Positions 23,460 to 35,552 are shown, numbered from the stretch's first letter. The stretch: DNA of 35,776 nt from Comamonadaceae bacterium PBBC2 (GCA_002255935.1 NKIO01000039.1:1-35776), one strand, 5' to 3'. Made by a program: numbers and translations. Notes: a model not told the origin generated them from the sequence alone.

Positions 23460-26400
23460 TTAGGCGGCTTCGCCAGCGTCTGCAGGAGCGTCTTCAACAG
23501 ACTCACCGGCCAGATCAGCGGCTTCAGCATCGGCAATGGCGCGGCGCTCGGCGTCGTCCATCGCGTCTTTCACCTTGCGGGCTTGGTGGTAAGCCAAACC
23601 GGTACCGGCAGGAATCAAGCGACCCACGATCACGTTTTCCTTCAGGCCACGCAACTCGTCGCGCTTGCCCATGATGGCCGCTTCGGTCAACACGCGGGTC
23701 GTTTCCTGGAAGGAAGCGGCCGAGATGAACGAGTCGGTCGACAAGGATGCCTTGGTGATACCCAGCAACAAGTTGCTGTAGGTCGCAGGGATCTTGCCAT
23801 CGCGTTGCAAAGCGTCGTTGGTGTTGAGCATTTCGGAACGCTCCACCTGTTCGCCAGCGATGTAGTTGGAATCACCCGAGTTTTCGACCACGACACGGCG
23901 CAGCATCTGACGAACAATCACTTCGATGTGCTTGTCGTTGATCTTCACGCCTTGCAAACGGTACACGTCTTGCACTTCGTCGACGATGTAGCGGGCCAGC
24001 TCTTCGATGCCCAAGAGGCGCAAGATGTCTTGTGGGTCGGCTGGGCCGTCCACAATGCTTTCGCCCTTGTTGACCACTTGGCCTTCGTGCACCAGGATGT
24101 TCTTCTCTTTGGGGATCAGTTCATCCCAGACCTTGCCTTCAGGGTCGGTGATCTGCAAGCGAACCTTGCCTTTTGTCTCTTTACCGAAGGACACGGTACC
24201 GGTGATCTCGGCCAGCATGCCCTTGTCTTTGGGCGAGCGGGCTTCGAACAGTTCGGCCACACGGGGCAAACCGCCGGTGATGTCTCGGGTCTTTTGACCT
24301 TCGACAGGGATACGGGCCAGCACTTCGCCAGGGCCCACATCCATGCCGTCGCGCACTTGAATCAGAGCGCCGATCTGGAAGCCGATCGTCACCGAGTGGT
24401 CGGTGCCAGGAATCTTGACTTCTTTGCCTTGGGCGTCGATCAGTTTGACCTGAGGACGGATGACCTTGGCAGCTCCGCGACGCTTGGGATCGATCACCAC
24501 CAGGGTGGACAGACCAGTCACTTCGTCGACCTGCTTGGCCACAGTCAGACCTTCTTCGACGTTCTCGAATTTCACCTGACCGGCGAATTCGGTGATGATC
24601 GGGCGGGTCAATGGATCCCAGTTGGCCAAAATAGTGCCAGCCTTGATGGTCTGGTCGGCCTTGATCGACAAGATCGCGCCATAAGGCACTTTGTGACGCT
24701 CACGCTCACGGCCGTGTTCGTCGTGGATGATGATTTCGCCGGAACGGGCAATCACCACCAACTCGCCTTTGCTGTTGGTCACATAACGCATCGTGGCATT
24801 GAAGCCGATGATGCCGTTGGACTTGGCTTCCACGCTGGAGGCCACAGCCGCACGCGAAGCCGCACCACCGATGTGGAAGGTACGCATGGTCAGCTGGGTG
24901 CCTGGTTCACCGATGGACTGGGCAGCGATCACACCGACGGCTTCGCCGTTGTTGACCAAACCACCACGGCCCAGATCGCGGCCATAGCACTTGGCGCACA
25001 GGCCAAAGCGTGTGGCGCAAGTCAGTGCGGTGCGAACCTTGACTTCGTCCACGCCAGCGGCTTCGAGTTCGTCGATCAGGTCTTCGTCCAGCATGGTGCC
25101 GGCGGTGGCCAGAACCGAGCGGTTCTCAGGGTGCAGCACGTCGTCGGCTGCGGTACGACCCAAGATGCGGTCGCGCAGCGATTCGATCACTTCACCGCCT
25201 TCAACGATGGCGCGCATCAGCGAACCGTCGGAAGTGCCGCAATCGAGTTCGGTCACAACCAAGTCTTGCGTCACGTCCACCAAACGACGGGTCAGGTAAC
25301 CCGAGTTGGCGGTCTTCAAAGCCGTGTCGGCCAGACCTTTACGTGCGCCGTGTGTCGAGATGAAGTACTGCAACACGTTCAGACCTTCACGGAAGTTCGC
25401 CGTGATGGGGGTCTCAATGATCGAGCCGTCAGGCTTGGCCATCAGGCCACGCATACCGGCCAGCTGGCGAATCTGCGCTGCAGAGCCGCGGGCACCCGAG
25501 TCGGCCATCATGTAGATCGAGTTGAAGGATTCTTGCTCGACTTCCTTGCCATGGCGGTCGATGGTGCGCTCTTTGCGCAACTGGTCCATCATCACCTTGG
25601 AGACGACGTCACCGGCCTTGCCCCAGATGTCCACCACTTTGTTGTAGCGCTCGCCAGCGGTCACCAGACCGGAGACGTATTGCTGCTCGATGTCCTTGAC
25701 CTCTTTTTCAGCGGCTTCAATGATGGCGGGCTTCTCAGGCGGCACCAGCATGTCGTCAATGCCAATCGAGATACCGGCACGTGTGGCCAAACGGAACCCG
25801 TTTTGCAACAGCTTGTCGGCGAACACCACGGTCTCTTTCAAACCGCACTTGCGGAAAGACGTGTTGATCAGCTTGGAAATTTCTTTCTTCTTCAAAGCCT
25901 TGTTCAGGTTCGAGAAGGGCAAGCCCTTGGGCAAGATTTCCGACAAGAGCGCACGGCCGACCGTGGTTTCAACCATCGATACCGAGGGGCTGAATTCGCC
26001 GGTCGTTTTGTCTTTGGTCCACTCGGTCATGCGCACATTGATCTTGGCTGCCAATTCGACAGCATCGGCGTCCAGAGCGCGCTGCACTTCACCGATGTCG
26101 GAGAAGATCAGGCCTTCGCCCTTGGCGTTGATGCGGTCACGGGTGGCGTAGTACAGACCCAGCACCACGTCTTGCGAAGGCACGATGGAGGGTTCGCCAG
26201 AAGCGGGGAACAAGATGTTGTTCGAAGCCAGCATCAAGGTGCGGGCTTCCATCTGGGCTTCCACCGACAGCGGGACGTGAACGGCCATTTGGTCACCGTC
26301 GAAGTCGGCGTTGAAAGCCGCGCAAACGAGGGGGTGCAACTGGATGGCTTTGCCTTCGATCAGCAAGGGCTCAAAGGCCTGGATGCCCAAACGGTGCAGC

Positions 26401-27677
26401 GTCGGCGCACGGTTGAGCATGACGGGGTGCTCTTTGATGACCTCTTCCAAGATGTCCCACACCACGGGCGTGCCGGCTTCGACTTCTTTCTTGGCCGCTT
26501 TGATGGTGGTCGCGATGCCCATGGCTTCGAGACGCGCAAAGATGAAGGGCTTGAACAGCTCGATGGCCATCAACTTGGGCAAACCGCACTGGTGCAGCTT
26601 GAGGGTTGGGCCCACGGTGATCACGGAACGACCGGAGTAGTCCACGCGCTTGCCCAGCAAGTTTTGACGGAAACGACCGCTCTTGCCTTTGATCATGTCG
26701 GCCAAAGACTTCAAGGCACGCTTGTTGGCGCCGGTCATGGCCTTGCCGCGACGGCCGTTGTCCAGCAGGCTGTCCACGGCTTCTTGCAACATGCGCTTTT
26801 CGTTGCGGGCAATGATTTCAGGCGCTTTCAATTCCAGCAAACGGCGCAGACGGCTGTTGCGGTTGATCACGCGACGATACAGGTCGTTCAGGTCGGAGGT
26901 CGCAAAACGGCCGCCGTCCAGTGGCACCAAAGGACGCAGGTCCGGTGGCAACACGGGCAGCACTTCCAGCACCATCCACTCGGGCTTGATACCGGACTTC
27001 TTGAACGCTTCCAGCACTTTCAGGCGCTTGGCGTTTTTCTTGACCTTGAGCTCGGAGCCCGTCAGGTCGCCGCGCAGACGCTCGATTTCGCTTTCGATGT
27101 CGATGCCTTGCAACAATTCCTTGATGCCTTCAGCGCCCATCTTGGCTTGGAATTCGTCGCCGTATTCCTTGACTTTGGCGTCGTAGTCGTCCTCAGACAT
27201 GATGCTGAATTTCTTCAGCGGGGTCATGCCAGGGTCGGTGACCACATAGGCTTCAAAGTACAGCACACGTTCGATGTCGCGCAGCGTCATGTCGAGCACC
27301 AGGCCCAAACGCGATGGCAGCGACTTCAAGAACCAGATGTGGGCGCAAGGTGCGGCCAGGTCGATGTGACCCATGCGCTCGCGACGCACTTTGGTTTGTG
27401 TGACTTCAACGCCGCACTTCTCGCAGATCACGCCGCGGTGCTTGAGGCGCTTGTACTTGCCGCACAAGCATTCGTAGTCTTTGATGGGGCCAAAAATCTT
27501 GGCGCAAAACAGACCATCGCGCTCAGGCTTGAAGGTACGGTAGTTGATGGTTTCAGGCTTTTTCACTTCGCCGAAAGACCAAGAACGGATCTTCTCGGGC
27601 GAGGCCAGACCGATGCGGATGGCATCGAAATGCTCATCGGGCGTGAACTGCTTGAACAGGTCGAGTAGTGATTTCAT
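23460..27677 (-). CDS. rpoC: DNA-directed RNA polymerase subunit beta'
   Basis: A 1405-residue catalytic subunit of RNA polymerase. The first zinc site is Cys70, Cys72, Cys85 and Cys88 ([14 protein letters not shown]). The active-site Mg motif NADFDGDQ lies at 457-464 (Asp458, Asp460, Asp462). The second zinc cluster region ([19 protein letters not shown]) is near 815-900. The trigger loop and bridge helix region includes the motif [23 protein letters not shown]. Length is normal for betaproteobacteria. AAAGGA precedes the ATG. It is 23 bases after rpoB. Confidence 0.99.
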   Translation of the reverse strand: MKSLLDLFKQFTPDEHFDAIRIGLASPEKIRSWSFGEVKKPETINYRTFKPERDGLFCAKIFGPIKDYECLCGKYKRLKHRGVICEKCGVEVTQTKVRRERMGHIDLAAPCAHIWFLKSLPSRLGLVLDMTLRDIERVLYFEAYVVTDPGMTPLKKFSIMSEDDYDAKVKEYGDEFQAKMGAEGIKELLQGIDIESEIERLRGDLTGSELKVKKNAKRLKVLEAFKKSGIKPEWMVLEVLPVLPPDLRPLVPLDGGRFATSDLNDLYRRVINRNSRLRRLLELKAPEIIARNEKRMLQEAVDSLLDNGRRGKAMTGANKRALKSLADMIKGKSGRFRQNLLGKRVDYSGRSVITVGPTLKLHQCGLPKLMAIELFKPFIFARLEAMGIATTIKAAKKEVEAGTPVVWDILEEVIKEHPVMLNRAPTLHRLGIQAFEPLLIEGKAIQLHPLVCAAFNADFDGDQMAVHVPLSVEAQMEARTLMLASNNILFPASGEPSIVPSQDVVLGLYYATRDRINAKGEGLIFSDIGEVQRALDADAVELAAKINVRMTEWTKDKTTGEFSPSVSMVETTVGRALLSEILPKGLPFSNLNKALKKKEISKLINTSFRKCGLKETVVFADKLLQNGFRLATRAGISIGIDDMLVPPEKPAIIEAAEKEVKDIEQQYVSGLVTAGERYNKVVDIWGKAGDVVSKVMMDQLRKERTIDRHGKEVEQESFNSIYMMADSGARGSAAQIRQLAGMRGLMAKPDGSIIETPITANFREGLNVLQYFISTHGARKGLADTALKTANSGYLTRRLVDVTQDLVVTELDCGTSDGSLMRAIVEGGEVIESLRDRILGRTAADDVLHPENRSVLATAGTMLDEDLIDELEAAGVDEVKVRTALTCATRFGLCAKCYGRDLGRGGLVNNGEAVGVIAAQSIGEPGTQLTMRTFHIGGAASRAAVASSVEAKSNGIIGFNATMRYVTNSKGELVVIARSGEIIIHDEHGRERERHKVPYGAILSIKADQTIKAGTILANWDPLTRPIITEFAGQVKFENVEEGLTVAKQVDEVTGLSTLVVIDPKRRGAAKVIRPQVKLIDAQGKEVKIPGTDHSVTIGFQIGALIQVRDGMDVGPGEVLARIPVEGQKTRDITGGLPRVAELFEARSPKDKGMLAEITGTVSFGKETKGKVRLQITDPEGKVWDELIPKEKNILVHEGQVVNKGESIVDGPADPQDILRLLGIEELARYIVDEVQDVYRLQGVKINDKHIEVIVRQMLRRVVVENSGDSNYIAGEQVERSEMLNTNDALQRDGKIPATYSNLLLGITKASLSTDSFISAASFQETTRVLTEAAIMGKRDELRGLKENVIVGRLIPAGTGLAYHQARKVKDAMDDAERRAIADAEAADLAGESVEDAPADAGEAA

Positions 27678-27700
27678 GGTTTGAATCCTTTGCCTGTGAA

Positions 27701-30700
27701 TTAAGAACGCTCGAGCTCGATGTCAAGACCCAGCGAACGGATTTCCTTGACCAGCACGTTGAACGATTCGGGCATGCCCGCTTCGATGGAGTGTTCGCCT
27801 TTGACGATGCTCTCGTACACCTTGGTACGACCTTGCACGTCGTCGGACTTGACGGTGAGCATCTCTTGCAGAACGTAAGAGGCGCCATAGGCTTCCAGTG
27901 CCCACACTTCCATCTCACCGAAACGCTGACCACCGAACTGCGCTTTACCACCCAGCGGCTGCTGTGTGACCAAGCTGTAAGGACCGGTCGAACGGGCGTG
28001 CATCTTGTCGTCCACCAAGTGGTGCAGCTTCAAGTAGTGCATGTAGCCGATGGTGGTTGGACGGTCAAAGGCGTCGCCTGTGCGGCCGTCAAACAAGTTG
28101 GCTTGTGTGCGTGTGGCGGTCAGGCCCTTGGCTTTGGCCAGGTCTTCTGGGTAAGCCAGTTGCAGCATCGCGCGGATTTCTTCTTCGGCCGCACCGTCGA
28201 ACACGGGTGAAGCGAAGGGGAAACCTTCTTTGAGGTTCTCGGCCATGGCCAGAACTTCGTCGTCGGTCAGTTGCGACAGGTCTTCCTTGCGGCCCAGGCT
28301 GTTGTACAACTGGTCGAACAACTTGCGCAGTTCAGCGATCTTTTCCAGACGCTGGGTTTCGGCCTGCAGCATGTTGCCAATGCGGTGACCGATGCCTTTG
28401 CCGGCCCAGCCCAAGTGGACTTCCAGCACCTGACCCACGTTCATGCGCGATGGCACGCCCAGGGGGTTCAGCACGATGTCCGCAGGGGTACCGTCGGCCA
28501 TGTAAGGCATGTCTTCGACGGGCACGATCTTGGAGACCACACCTTTGTTGCCGTGACGACCGGCCATCTTGTCACCCGGCTGCAAGCGACGCTTGACAGC
28601 CAGGTAGACCTTGACCATCTTGAGCACGCCCGCTGGCAATTCGTCGCCTTGGGTGAGCTTCTTGCGCTTTTCTTCAAAAGACAAGTCAAAGCTGTGACGG
28701 GTTTGCTCCAAAGAGTTCTTGATGGACTCGAGCTGACCGGCCACTTCGTCTTCGGCGGGGCGGATGTCGAACCAGTGGAACTTGTCCACGGACTCGAGGT
28801 AGGCCTTGTCGATCTTGGTGCCTTTGGCCAGTTTCTGAGGACCGCCATTGGCCACGCGACCGATCAGCAGTTTTTCGATACGATCAAACGCGTCGGCTTC
28901 CACAATGCGCAGCTGGTCGTTCAGGTCCAGACGGAAACGCTTGAGTTCGTCGTCAATGATCTGCTGGGCACGCTTGTCGCGCACGATGCCTTCACGGGTG
29001 AAGACTTGCACGTCGATCACGGTGCCTTGCGAGCCCTGGTCCACGCGCAGCGAGGTGTCTTTCACATCCGAGGCCTTCTCGCCGAAGATGGCGCGCAGCA
29101 GTTTCTCTTCGGGTGTGAGGGTGGTCTCGCCTTTGGGTGTGACCTTGCCGACCAGCACGTCGCCGGGTTGCACTTCGGCACCCACGTAGATGATGCCGGA
29201 ATCGTCCAGACGGCCGAGTTGTTGCTCGGACAGGTTGGGGATGTCGCGCGAAATTTCTTCGGCGCCCAACTTGGTGTCACGGGCCATGACCACGAGTTCT
29301 TCGATGTGGATCGAGGTGTAGCGGTCTTCCGACACCACGCGCTCAGAGATCAAGATCGAATCTTCGAAGTTGTAGCCGTTCCAAGGCATGAAGGCGATCA
29401 GCATGTTCTGACCGATGGCGATTTCGCCCAGGTCGGTCGAGGCGCCGTCGGCGATCACATCACCTTTGGCCAGCTTGTCGCCACGCTTCACGATGGGACG
29501 CTGGTGGATGTTGGTGTTCTGGTTGGAACGCTGGTATTTGATCAGGTTGTAGATGTCCACACCGACTTCACCGGCCACGGCTTCCGCGTCGTTCACGCGG
29601 ATCACGATGCGGGTGGCGTCGACATAGTCCACCACACCACCACGGGTGGCGGTGACCACGGTGCCGGAGTCGACCGCAGCGACGCGCTCGATGCCAGTAC
29701 CGACCATGGGCTTTTCAGGGCGCAACACGGGCACCGCTTGACGCGACATGTTCGCACCCATCAAGGCGCGGTTCGCATCATCGTGCTCCAGGAAAGGCAC
29801 CAAAGAGGCCGCGACCGACACGATCTGTGCAGGTGACACGTCCATGTACTGGATGCGCTCGGCGCCGCACAGGATGGATTCGCCTTTTTCACGGGCTGAG
29901 ACCAGGTCACCGGTCAGCTTGCCTTCTTTGTCCAAAGCGGCGTTGGCCTGAGCGATGACGTATTTGCCTTCTTCGATGGCCGACAGGTAGTCGATGTCCA
30001 TCGTCACTTTGCCATCGACCACACGGCGGTACGGGGTTTCAATGAAACCGTACTCGTTCAGGCGGGCGTACAAAGCCAAAGAGTTGATCAGACCAATGTT
30101 CGGGCCTTCTGGCGTTTCAATCGGGCAGACGCGACCGTAGTGGGTCACGTGCACGTCACGCACTTCAAAGCCAGCACGTTCGCGGGTCAAACCACCTGGG
30201 CCAAGGGCCGATACGCGGCGCTTGTGGGTGATTTCGGCCAGCGGGTTGGTCTGGTCCATGAACTGGGACAACTGCGATGCACCGAAGAACTCTTTCAAGG
30301 CCGCAGAAATCGGCTTGGAGTTGATCAGGTCGTGCGGCATCAAAGGCTCTTGCTCGGCTTGGCCCAGACGCTCTTTGACAGCTTTTTCGATACGTGCCAG
30401 ACCGGTACGGTACTGGTTTTCGGCCAATTCGCCCACGCAACGCACGCGGCGGTTGCCCAAGTGGTCGATGTCGTCGACTTCACCGTTACCGTTGCGCAGA
30501 TCCACCAAGATCTTGACCACGGCCAAGATGTCTTCGTTGGTCAGCACCATGGGGCCTGTGGACTCGCCACGGCCCACGCGGGCGTTGAACTTCATGCGGC
30601 CCACGCGCGACAGGTCGTAAGTGTCGGGGTTGTAGAACAGGCGCTGGAACAAAGCCTGCACAGCGTCTTCTGTCGGTGGCTCGCCAGGGCGCATCATGCG

Positions 30701-31825
30701 GTAGATGGCCACGCGTGCAGCGAACTCGTCCACGGTTTCGTCGATGCGCAGGGTTTGCGAGATGTACGCGCCTTGGTCCAGTTCGTTCGTGTAGATGCAC
30801 TGAACGTCTTGGATGCCCGATGTGCGCAGCTTTTTCAGCAGGGCTTCGGTGACTTCTTCGTTGGCCTTGGCGATGATTTCACCTGTATCGCCATCCACGA
30901 TGGCTTTGGCGATCACGCGACCGATCAGGAAGTCTTCTGGGACGCTGATGTGCGTGGTGCCAGATTGCTCGAGCTCACGCGTGTGGCGCACGGTGATGCG
31001 CTTGTCTTTGGCCACCACGACTTTGCCGGACTTGTCGGTGATGTCAAAACGGGCGACTTCACCACGCAGACGCTCGGCCACAAATTCCATTTGTGCGCCG
31101 CTGTCCATCAGGCGGAAATTGTCGTTGACGAAGAAGTTCGCCAGGATCGATTCTGGGTTCAGGCCAATGGCCTTGAGCAAGATCGAGACGGGCATCTTGC
31201 GACGGCGGTCAACGCGGAAGTACAAGATGTCTTTCGGATCGAATTCGAAGTCGAGCCAAGAGCCGCGGTAAGGGATGATGCGTGCCGAGAACAGCAACTT
31301 GCCCGAGCTGTGGGTCTTGCCCTTGTCGTGCTCGAAGAACACGCCAGGCGAGCGGTGCAACTGAGACACGATCACGCGCTCGGTGCCGTTGATGATGAAG
31401 GAGCCTTTGTCGGTCATCAAAGGCACTTCGCCCATGTAGACCTCTTGCTCTTTGACTTCCTTGACCACTTTGGACTGCGAGGTTGAAGACTCGCGGTCAT
31501 AGATGATGAGTTGAACGCGGGCGCGCACTGCGGACGAGAAGGTCAGACCACGGGTCTGGCATTCGCGCACGTCAAAGGCAGGCTTGGCCAGGTTGTACTC
31601 GACAAACTTCATCTCCACAAAGCCGTTGTGCGAGACGATGGGGAATGCAGACTCAAACGCGGCTTGCAAACCCTCGTGTGTGCGTTTGGATGAGACAACA
31701 CCTGCTTGCAGGAAAGACGTGTAAGCGTCTTTTTGCATTTGCAGCAGGTAAGGAACTTCGAGCACGCTCTCGCGGCTGCCGAAACTTTTGCGAATTCGCT
31801 TGCGTTCGGTATAGGAATAGGACAT
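27701..31825 (-). CDS. rpoB: DNA-directed RNA polymerase subunit beta
   Basis: A 1374-residue beta subunit. The rifampicin pocket is at about 513-541 ([20 protein letters not shown]) with Asp524, His534 and Ser539 equal to E. coli Asp516, His526 and Ser531. Thr526 and Ala530 replace the E. coli Asn518 and Ser522, as natural variation. The C-terminal [20 protein letters not shown] and [10 protein letters not shown] blocks contact beta' and sigma. GGAGAT precedes the ATG at 31825. It follows a 251-base hairpin-rich gap after rplL. Confidence 0.99.
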   Translation of the reverse strand: MSYSYTERKRIRKSFGSRESVLEVPYLLQMQKDAYTSFLQAGVVSSKRTHEGLQAAFESAFPIVSHNGFVEMKFVEYNLAKPAFDVRECQTRGLTFSSAVRARVQLIIYDRESSTSQSKVVKEVKEQEVYMGEVPLMTDKGSFIINGTERVIVSQLHRSPGVFFEHDKGKTHSSGKLLFSARIIPYRGSWLDFEFDPKDILYFRVDRRRKMPVSILLKAIGLNPESILANFFVNDNFRLMDSGAQMEFVAERLRGEVARFDITDKSGKVVVAKDKRITVRHTRELEQSGTTHISVPEDFLIGRVIAKAIVDGDTGEIIAKANEEVTEALLKKLRTSGIQDVQCIYTNELDQGAYISQTLRIDETVDEFAARVAIYRMMRPGEPPTEDAVQALFQRLFYNPDTYDLSRVGRMKFNARVGRGESTGPMVLTNEDILAVVKILVDLRNGNGEVDDIDHLGNRRVRCVGELAENQYRTGLARIEKAVKERLGQAEQEPLMPHDLINSKPISAALKEFFGASQLSQFMDQTNPLAEITHKRRVSALGPGGLTRERAGFEVRDVHVTHYGRVCPIETPEGPNIGLINSLALYARLNEYGFIETPYRRVVDGKVTMDIDYLSAIEEGKYVIAQANAALDKEGKLTGDLVSAREKGESILCGAERIQYMDVSPAQIVSVAASLVPFLEHDDANRALMGANMSRQAVPVLRPEKPMVGTGIERVAAVDSGTVVTATRGGVVDYVDATRIVIRVNDAEAVAGEVGVDIYNLIKYQRSNQNTNIHQRPIVKRGDKLAKGDVIADGASTDLGEIAIGQNMLIAFMPWNGYNFEDSILISERVVSEDRYTSIHIEELVVMARDTKLGAEEISRDIPNLSEQQLGRLDDSGIIYVGAEVQPGDVLVGKVTPKGETTLTPEEKLLRAIFGEKASDVKDTSLRVDQGSQGTVIDVQVFTREGIVRDKRAQQIIDDELKRFRLDLNDQLRIVEADAFDRIEKLLIGRVANGGPQKLAKGTKIDKAYLESVDKFHWFDIRPAEDEVAGQLESIKNSLEQTRHSFDLSFEEKRKKLTQGDELPAGVLKMVKVYLAVKRRLQPGDKMAGRHGNKGVVSKIVPVEDMPYMADGTPADIVLNPLGVPSRMNVGQVLEVHLGWAGKGIGHRIGNMLQAETQRLEKIAELRKLFDQLYNSLGRKEDLSQLTDDEVLAMAENLKEGFPFASPVFDGAAEEEIRAMLQLAYPEDLAKAKGLTATRTQANLFDGRTGDAFDRPTTIGYMHYLKLHHLVDDKMHARSTGPYSLVTQQPLGGKAQFGGQRFGEMEVWALEAYGASYVLQEMLTVKSDDVQGRTKVYESIVKGEHSIEAGMPESFNVLVKEIRSLGLDIELERS

Positions 31826-31862
31826 GAGATCTCCGGGCTTGATCTTTCAGGACTGGGTGCCA

Positions 31863-31881
31863 AGAGTGCTTTTGGCACTCT
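31863..31881 (-). other. hairpin in the rplL-rpoB gap, close to rpoB
   Basis: Seven-base-pair perfect stem AGAGTGC (31863-31869) / GCACTCT (31875-31881) with a 5-base loop, about 40 bases before the rpoB ATG. There is no T run, so it is not a terminator. It could be an RNA processing or translational control element; in E. coli the same gap holds an RNase III site. Function here is inferred. Confidence 0.5.
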
Positions 31882-32029
31882 CAACGGGCTTGGCGGCTGG
31901 CCTCTACCAGCGTTGGCGGACGATTGCGCGTTGCACGCAACCCGAACCAAGGGTCTTCTGCAGTCGGGTCAGAAGACACTGAAAAAAAGCTCAAAACAAG
32001 CTGCTTTTCGGTGCGCTCTTCAAGCACCA

Positions 32030-32062
32030 AAGGCTGGAGGCCCTTTCGGACACTCCAGCCTT
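32030..32062 (-). other. rplL-rpoB attenuator-like hairpin
   Basis: A perfect 10-base-pair stem AAGGCTGGAG (32030-32039) / CTCCAGCCTT (32053-32062) begins 15 bases after the rplL stop. A second short stem (GGTGC/GCACC, 32010-32028) follows, and a T run (minus-strand TTTTTTTC, 31988-31981) lies about 25 bases further on. The arrangement fits a partial terminator that lowers rpoBC transcription relative to ribosomal proteins, as known for this position in E. coli. Confidence 0.6.
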
Positions 32063-32076
32063 GGAACGAGACCGAA

Positions 32077-32451
32077 TTACTTGAGTTCGGCCTTGGCGCC
32101 GGCTTCTTCCAGCTTCTTCTTAGCGGCTTCAGCGTCAGCTTTTGGCAGGCCTTCTTTGACGGCCTTAGGAGCGCCGTCCACCAGGTCTTTGGCTTCTTTC
32201 AAGCCCAGACCGGTGATTTCGCGCACAGCTTTAATCACGGACACTTTGTTGGCGCCGGCTTCGAGCAACATGACGTTGAAGTCTGTCTTCTCTTCAGCAG
32301 CAGCAGCGGCACCGCCACCAGCAGCAGCAGGAGCGGCCATAGCAGCAGCGCTCACACCAAATTTCTCTTCGATGGCTTTCACCAGGTCGTTGAGTTCCAT
32401 GACCGTCATGCTGTCCAGCGCGGTCAAAAATGCGTCTTTATCGAATGCCAT
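32077..32451 (-). CDS. rplL: 50S ribosomal protein L7/L12
   Basis: A 124-residue stalk protein. The N-terminal dimerisation part ([20 protein letters not shown]) is followed by an Ala/Gly-rich hinge (about 36-54) and the globular C-terminal domain ([44 protein letters not shown]...). It binds elongation factors and is present as multiple copies on L10. AGGAAA stands before the ATG at 32451. It follows rplJ by 40 bases. Confidence 0.99.
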   Translation of the reverse strand: MAFDKDAFLTALDSMTVMELNDLVKAIEEKFGVSAAAMAAPAAAGGGAAAAAEEKTDFNVMLLEAGANKVSVIKAVREITGLGLKEAKDLVDGAPKAVKEGLPKADAEAAKKKLEEAGAKAELK

Positions 32452-32491
32452 TTTTATTTCCTAACAATTGGTTAAAACACGAACGCTGGCC

Positions 32492-32998
32492 TTAAGCGGC
32501 AACAGCTTCGCCTTCGCCTTTTTTGGCCGCCAAAGCGCCCAACACCACGGCGGTGCGGGACATCGGCGACATCAACAAGCCACACAACTGAGCCAACAAC
32601 ACTTCTTTCGAAGGGATGCTTGCCAATTGCTTAACGCCGTTCACGTCCAAAGCTTTGCCTGCAAATGCGCCTGCGCGAATGACCAACTTGTCGTTGGTTT
32701 TCGCGAAGTCAGCCACCACTTTCGCGGCAGCCACTGCATCTTCAGAGAAGCCGTAGATCAGCGGACCGGTCATCTGGTCGGCGACAATTTCAAACTGGCT
32801 TCCAGCCACAGCACGGCGGGCCAAGGTGTTTTTCAACACGCTCAGCGAAACGCCTTGGCTGCGGGCTTTGACGCGCAGGTTGGTCATGTCAGCGACCGTG
32901 ATACCACGGTATTCCGCAATCACCAGCGTTTGAGCTTTAGCGGCGAGGTCGGTCACTTCGGTGATGACCGCTTCTTTCTCACTGCGATTCAGACTCAA
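32492..32998 (-). CDS. rplJ: 50S ribosomal protein L10
   Basis: A 168-residue L10 that anchors the L7/L12 stalk and represses its own mRNA. The protein begins (M)[14 protein letters not shown], the usual betaproteobacterial start, and [17 protein letters not shown] is characteristic. The start codon is TTG at 32998: no in-frame ATG or GTG lies near, and AGGAGT stands 6 bases upstream, so the unusual start is well supported. The C-terminal helix ends in a short Lys/Glu/Ala tail. Confidence 0.97.
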   Translation of the reverse strand: MSLNRSEKEAVITEVTDLAAKAQTLVIAEYRGITVADMTNLRVKARSQGVSLSVLKNTLARRAVAGSQFEIVADQMTGPLIYGFSEDAVAAAKVVADFAKTNDKLVIRAGAFAGKALDVNGVKQLASIPSKEVLLAQLCGLLMSPMSRTAVVLGALAAKKGEGEAVAA

Positions 32999-33255
32999 GG
33001 TCTACTCCTTTATATGTGTCTTCGGGTTGCCCCTTGTACACGCCTATTTGCAGCGACCAACTGTTTTGGATTGATATCCATCTGCAGCGGGATCGCCATC
33101 TGCGTTGGCCCAAACCTTCAGCGCGAGCTGTTGGTTTGTTGATTAAGCACAGCGGTGTGTGCACCAACGGTCTTGGATGGCCTGCTGAACTTTTGCAAGA
33201 TCAGCAGCCCACCACATTGAGCAGGCCTTTCGGACTGCTCAAATTTTTACCGCAA
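32999..33255 (-). promoter_or_regulatory. rplJ leader region (L10-type autoregulatory leader)
   Basis: The 257-base gap between rplA and rplJ holds no gene. It is in the place and size range of the L10(L12)4-binding leader that controls rplJL translation in bacteria. Just after rplA is a stem TTGAGCAG (33217-33224) / CTGCTCAA (33235-33242). The ribosome site AGGAGT is at its end. I cannot fold the whole leader by eye, so the leader call rests mainly on position. Confidence 0.55.
33217..33242. other. hairpin after rplA
   Basis: Perfect 8-base-pair stem TTGAGCAG / CTGCTCAA with a 10-base loop, 13 bases past the rplA stop. The T run (ATTTTT) lies on the plus-strand side, not downstream on the transcribed strand, so it is not a good terminator for the operon. 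It may be part of the L10 leader or a 3' processing hairpin. Confidence 0.55.
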
Positions 33256-33951
33256 TCAAGCTGCGATGGATTGTGTGTCGACGCGAACGCCCACACCCAT
33301 GGTCGAGGACACAGCGACTTTGCGCAGGTAAACACCCTTGCTGGTGGCTGGCTTGGCTTTGACCAAAGCATCGATCAATGCGGCCAAGTTGCCTTGCAAC
33401 TTGTCAGAGTCGAACGAACGACGACCGATGGTGCCGTGCACGATACCGGCTTTGTCCACGCGGAACTGCACTTGACCGGCCTTGGCGTTGCGCACTGCAG
33501 TGGCCACGTCAGGTGTCACGGTACCGACTTTGGGGTTAGGCATCAGGCCACGTGGGCCCAAGATCTGACCCAAAGTACCCACAACGCGCATGGCGTCAGG
33601 GGCAGCAATCACCACGTCGAAAGGCATGTCACCGGCCTTGACCATCGCGGCCAAGTCGTCCATACCCACCACGTCAGCACCCGCGGCTTTGGCTTCTTCA
33701 GCCTTGGCGCCTTGTGCGAACACGGCCACGCGAGCGGTTTTGCCAGTGCCGTTAGGCAAGACAACAGCGCCACGAACCACTTGGTCAGATTTCTTGGCAT
33801 CGATACCGAGTTGCACAGCCACGTCGATGGACTCATCGAACTTGGCGGTGGCAGCTTCTTTGACGATGACCAAAGCGTCAGCCAAGGCGTACAGCTTGTT
33901 GCTGTCGACTTTGCCGGCCAGGGCTTTTTGTTTTTTGGTGAGCTTGGACAT
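33256..33951 (-). CDS. rplA: 50S ribosomal protein L1
   Basis: A 231-residue L1 protein, normal length. The motif [22 protein letters not shown], near 126-147, is the L1 signature, split between domains. [24 protein letters not shown] is also typical. It forms the mobile L1 stalk and in many bacteria represses the L11-L1 transcript. The ATG directly follows the rplK TAA with no gap, a sign of translational coupling. Confidence 0.99.
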   Translation of the reverse strand: MSKLTKKQKALAGKVDSNKLYALADALVIVKEAATAKFDESIDVAVQLGIDAKKSDQVVRGAVVLPNGTGKTARVAVFAQGAKAEEAKAAGADVVGMDDLAAMVKAGDMPFDVVIAAPDAMRVVGTLGQILGPRGLMPNPKVGTVTPDVATAVRNAKAGQVQFRVDKAGIVHGTIGRRSFDSDKLQGNLAALIDALVKAKPATSKGVYLRKVAVSSTMGVGVRVDTQSIAA

Positions 33952-34383
33952 TTACACGCCCTCCACATTCACGCCCATGGAACGGGCAGTACCAGCGATG
34001 GTGCGAACAGCTGCGTCCAAATCGGCTGCAGTCAGATCTTTCATCTTGGTTTTGGCGATCTCTTCCAGCTGAGCGCGGGTGATCTTGCCGACCTTTTCCA
34101 GACCTGGCTTGGTCGAAGCCTTGTCGATCTTGATGGACTTCTTGATCAAGGTCGCAGCAGGAGGCGTCTTGATGATGAAGGTGAAGGATTTGTCTGCAAA
34201 CGCAGTGATGACCACTGGCAATGGCAGACCGGGCTCAACGCCTTGGGTCTGGGCGTTGAACGCCTTGCAGAATTCCATGATGTTCAAACCACGTTGACCC
34301 AATGCTGGGCCAATAGGTGGCGATGGATTGGCTTTACCAGCTGGAACTTGCAGCTTGATGAAGCCGACGATTTTCTTCGCCAT
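33952..34383 (-). CDS. rplK: 50S ribosomal protein L11
   Basis: A 143-residue L11. The N-terminal domain contains the proline-rich [21 protein letters not shown] region, and the C-terminal RNA-binding domain ends with [10 protein letters not shown]. It binds the GTPase-associated centre of 23S rRNA and is needed for RelA activation. GGAGAA stands before the ATG. It follows nusG by 124 bases with no gene between. Confidence 0.99.
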   Translation of the reverse strand: MAKKIVGFIKLQVPAGKANPSPPIGPALGQRGLNIMEFCKAFNAQTQGVEPGLPLPVVITAFADKSFTFIIKTPPAATLIKKSIKIDKASTKPGLEKVGKITRAQLEEIAKTKMKDLTAADLDAAVRTIAGTARSMGVNVEGV

Positions 34384-34507
34384 GCTTTTCTCCTTGCGGG
34401 TGATAACGCCCTGTCCTTTCGGACCTTGAGCTTCCCGGGGTTAACGACTCACTTGCAATGTCTGGCGCCGAGTCGGGAAGCGCCAAACAGAAAACTTTGA
34501 AGACCGA

Positions 34508-35089
34508 TCAGGTCTTTTCGACTTGGCTGAACTCCAACTCGACAGGTGTTGCGCGACCGAAAATGGTCACGGACACACGCATCTTGTTGCGCTCGTAGTT
34601 GACTTCTTCCACGGTGCCATTGAAATCGGTGAATGGACCTTCCTTGACGCGGATGTATTCACCCACCTCAAACTCAACCTTGTGACGCGGCTTGTCGGTG
34701 CCCTCTTGCATCTGGCTCACGATTTTCGCGACGTCAGATTCAGAAATGGGCGCAGGACGGTTTTTGGCACCCCCCACAAAGCCTGTGACTTTGTTGGTGT
34801 GCTTGACCAAGTGCCAAGTCTCGTCGTCCATCACCATTTCCACCAGCACATAGCCGGGGAAGAACTTGCGTTCTGTGGTGCGCTTTTGTCCGTTCTTGAC
34901 TTCCACCACTTCTTCGGTGGGGACCAAGATTCGGCCAAATTTAGACTCCATGCCCGAGCGCGTGATGCGTTCGATGATGTTGCGCTCGACGGCTTTTTCC
35001 ATGCCGGAGTAGGCATGAACCACATACCACTTCAGGTCAGGATTGGTGGACGAACCCGCCATGGGTGCGTTGACTACAGCATCGTTCAT
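34508..35089 (-). CDS. nusG: transcription termination/antitermination protein NusG
   Basis: A 193-residue NusG. The NGN domain covers about 20-125 ([33 protein letters not shown]). A KOW domain with [20 protein letters not shown] ends the protein. It binds RNA polymerase and links it to Rho or ribosomal S10. The ATG at 35089 shares its A with the secE stop codon, so the pair is coupled. An upstream extension in the same frame would lie inside secE and is not used. Confidence 0.98.
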   Translation of the reverse strand: MNDAVVNAPMAGSSTNPDLKWYVVHAYSGMEKAVERNIIERITRSGMESKFGRILVPTEEVVEVKNGQKRTTERKFFPGYVLVEMVMDDETWHLVKHTNKVTGFVGGAKNRPAPISESDVAKIVSQMQEGTDKPRHKVEFEVGEYIRVKEGPFTDFNGTVEEVNYERNKMRVSVTIFGRATPVELEFSQVEKT

Positions 35090-35472
35090 TATTTTTTCCA
35101 CCCAAGAATCAGATCGTAAAAAACCCATTCCAGAGTTTTGTCGGTGAGCCACAAGAACACGGCCATCACCACCACAAAGCCGAACACATAAGCGGTGATT
35201 TGCATCGCTTCTTTGCGCTCAGGCCAAACCACCTTCTTGACTTCGCGAACCGCGTCACGGCCAAAGGCCAGGAGTTGACGGCCCGTCTCGGAAGTGAAAA
35301 ACACCGCCACAGCCGCCGCCAAGCCCACCAGCAGACCAGCCCACTGAACCAGACTGCCCTGCGCGCTCAGCATGGAATAAGCCACCAACGCAGCAATGAC
35401 CAACGCACCGGCCACAGCCAGGCGCATTTTGTCGCCAGAGGCGCTCACAGTTTGTACTTCAGACGTTGCCAT
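35089..35472 (-). CDS. secE: protein translocase subunit SecE
   Basis: A 127-residue SecE with three membrane helices (about 20-37, 42-60, 95-117), the longer form as in E. coli. The conserved amphipathic stretch [18 protein letters not shown] is the SecE signature. It clamps SecY in the inner-membrane translocon. ATG at 35472 is preferred over a TTG 24 bases upstream. The stop codon overlaps the nusG start by one base. Confidence 0.97.
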   Translation of the reverse strand: MATSEVQTVSASGDKMRLAVAGALVIAALVAYSMLSAQGSLVQWAGLLVGLAAAVAVFFTSETGRQLLAFGRDAVREVKKVVWPERKEAMQITAYVFGFVVVMAVFLWLTDKTLEWVFYDLILGWKK

Positions 35473-35527
35473 ACGGCTTGAAAACCTTTGTTGCACCCCG
35501 AAAAATCAAGGCACTTATCAGACAAGG

Positions 35528-35552
35528 AAGCCCGCTAGAGACTAGCGGGCTT
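35528..35552. terminator. strong hairpin between tRNA-Trp and secE
   Basis: Perfect 11-base-pair stem AAGCCCGCTAG (35528-35538) / CTAGCGGGCTT (35542-35552) with a 3-base loop. On the minus strand the T run is short (TTCCTT), so it may be a partial terminator or a processing element between tRNA-Trp and secE-nusG. Confidence 0.6.

Noticed and set aside
23583..27668. A 1361-codon open frame on the plus strand, fully antisense to rpoC
   Set aside because: It is codon-aligned with rpoC. Its openness only reflects that rpoC avoids TTA, CTA and TCA codons, which would be antisense stops. The translation is rich in His/Gln/Val with no domain pattern. The same explains long antisense frames over glyS, rpoB, ivd and rplA.
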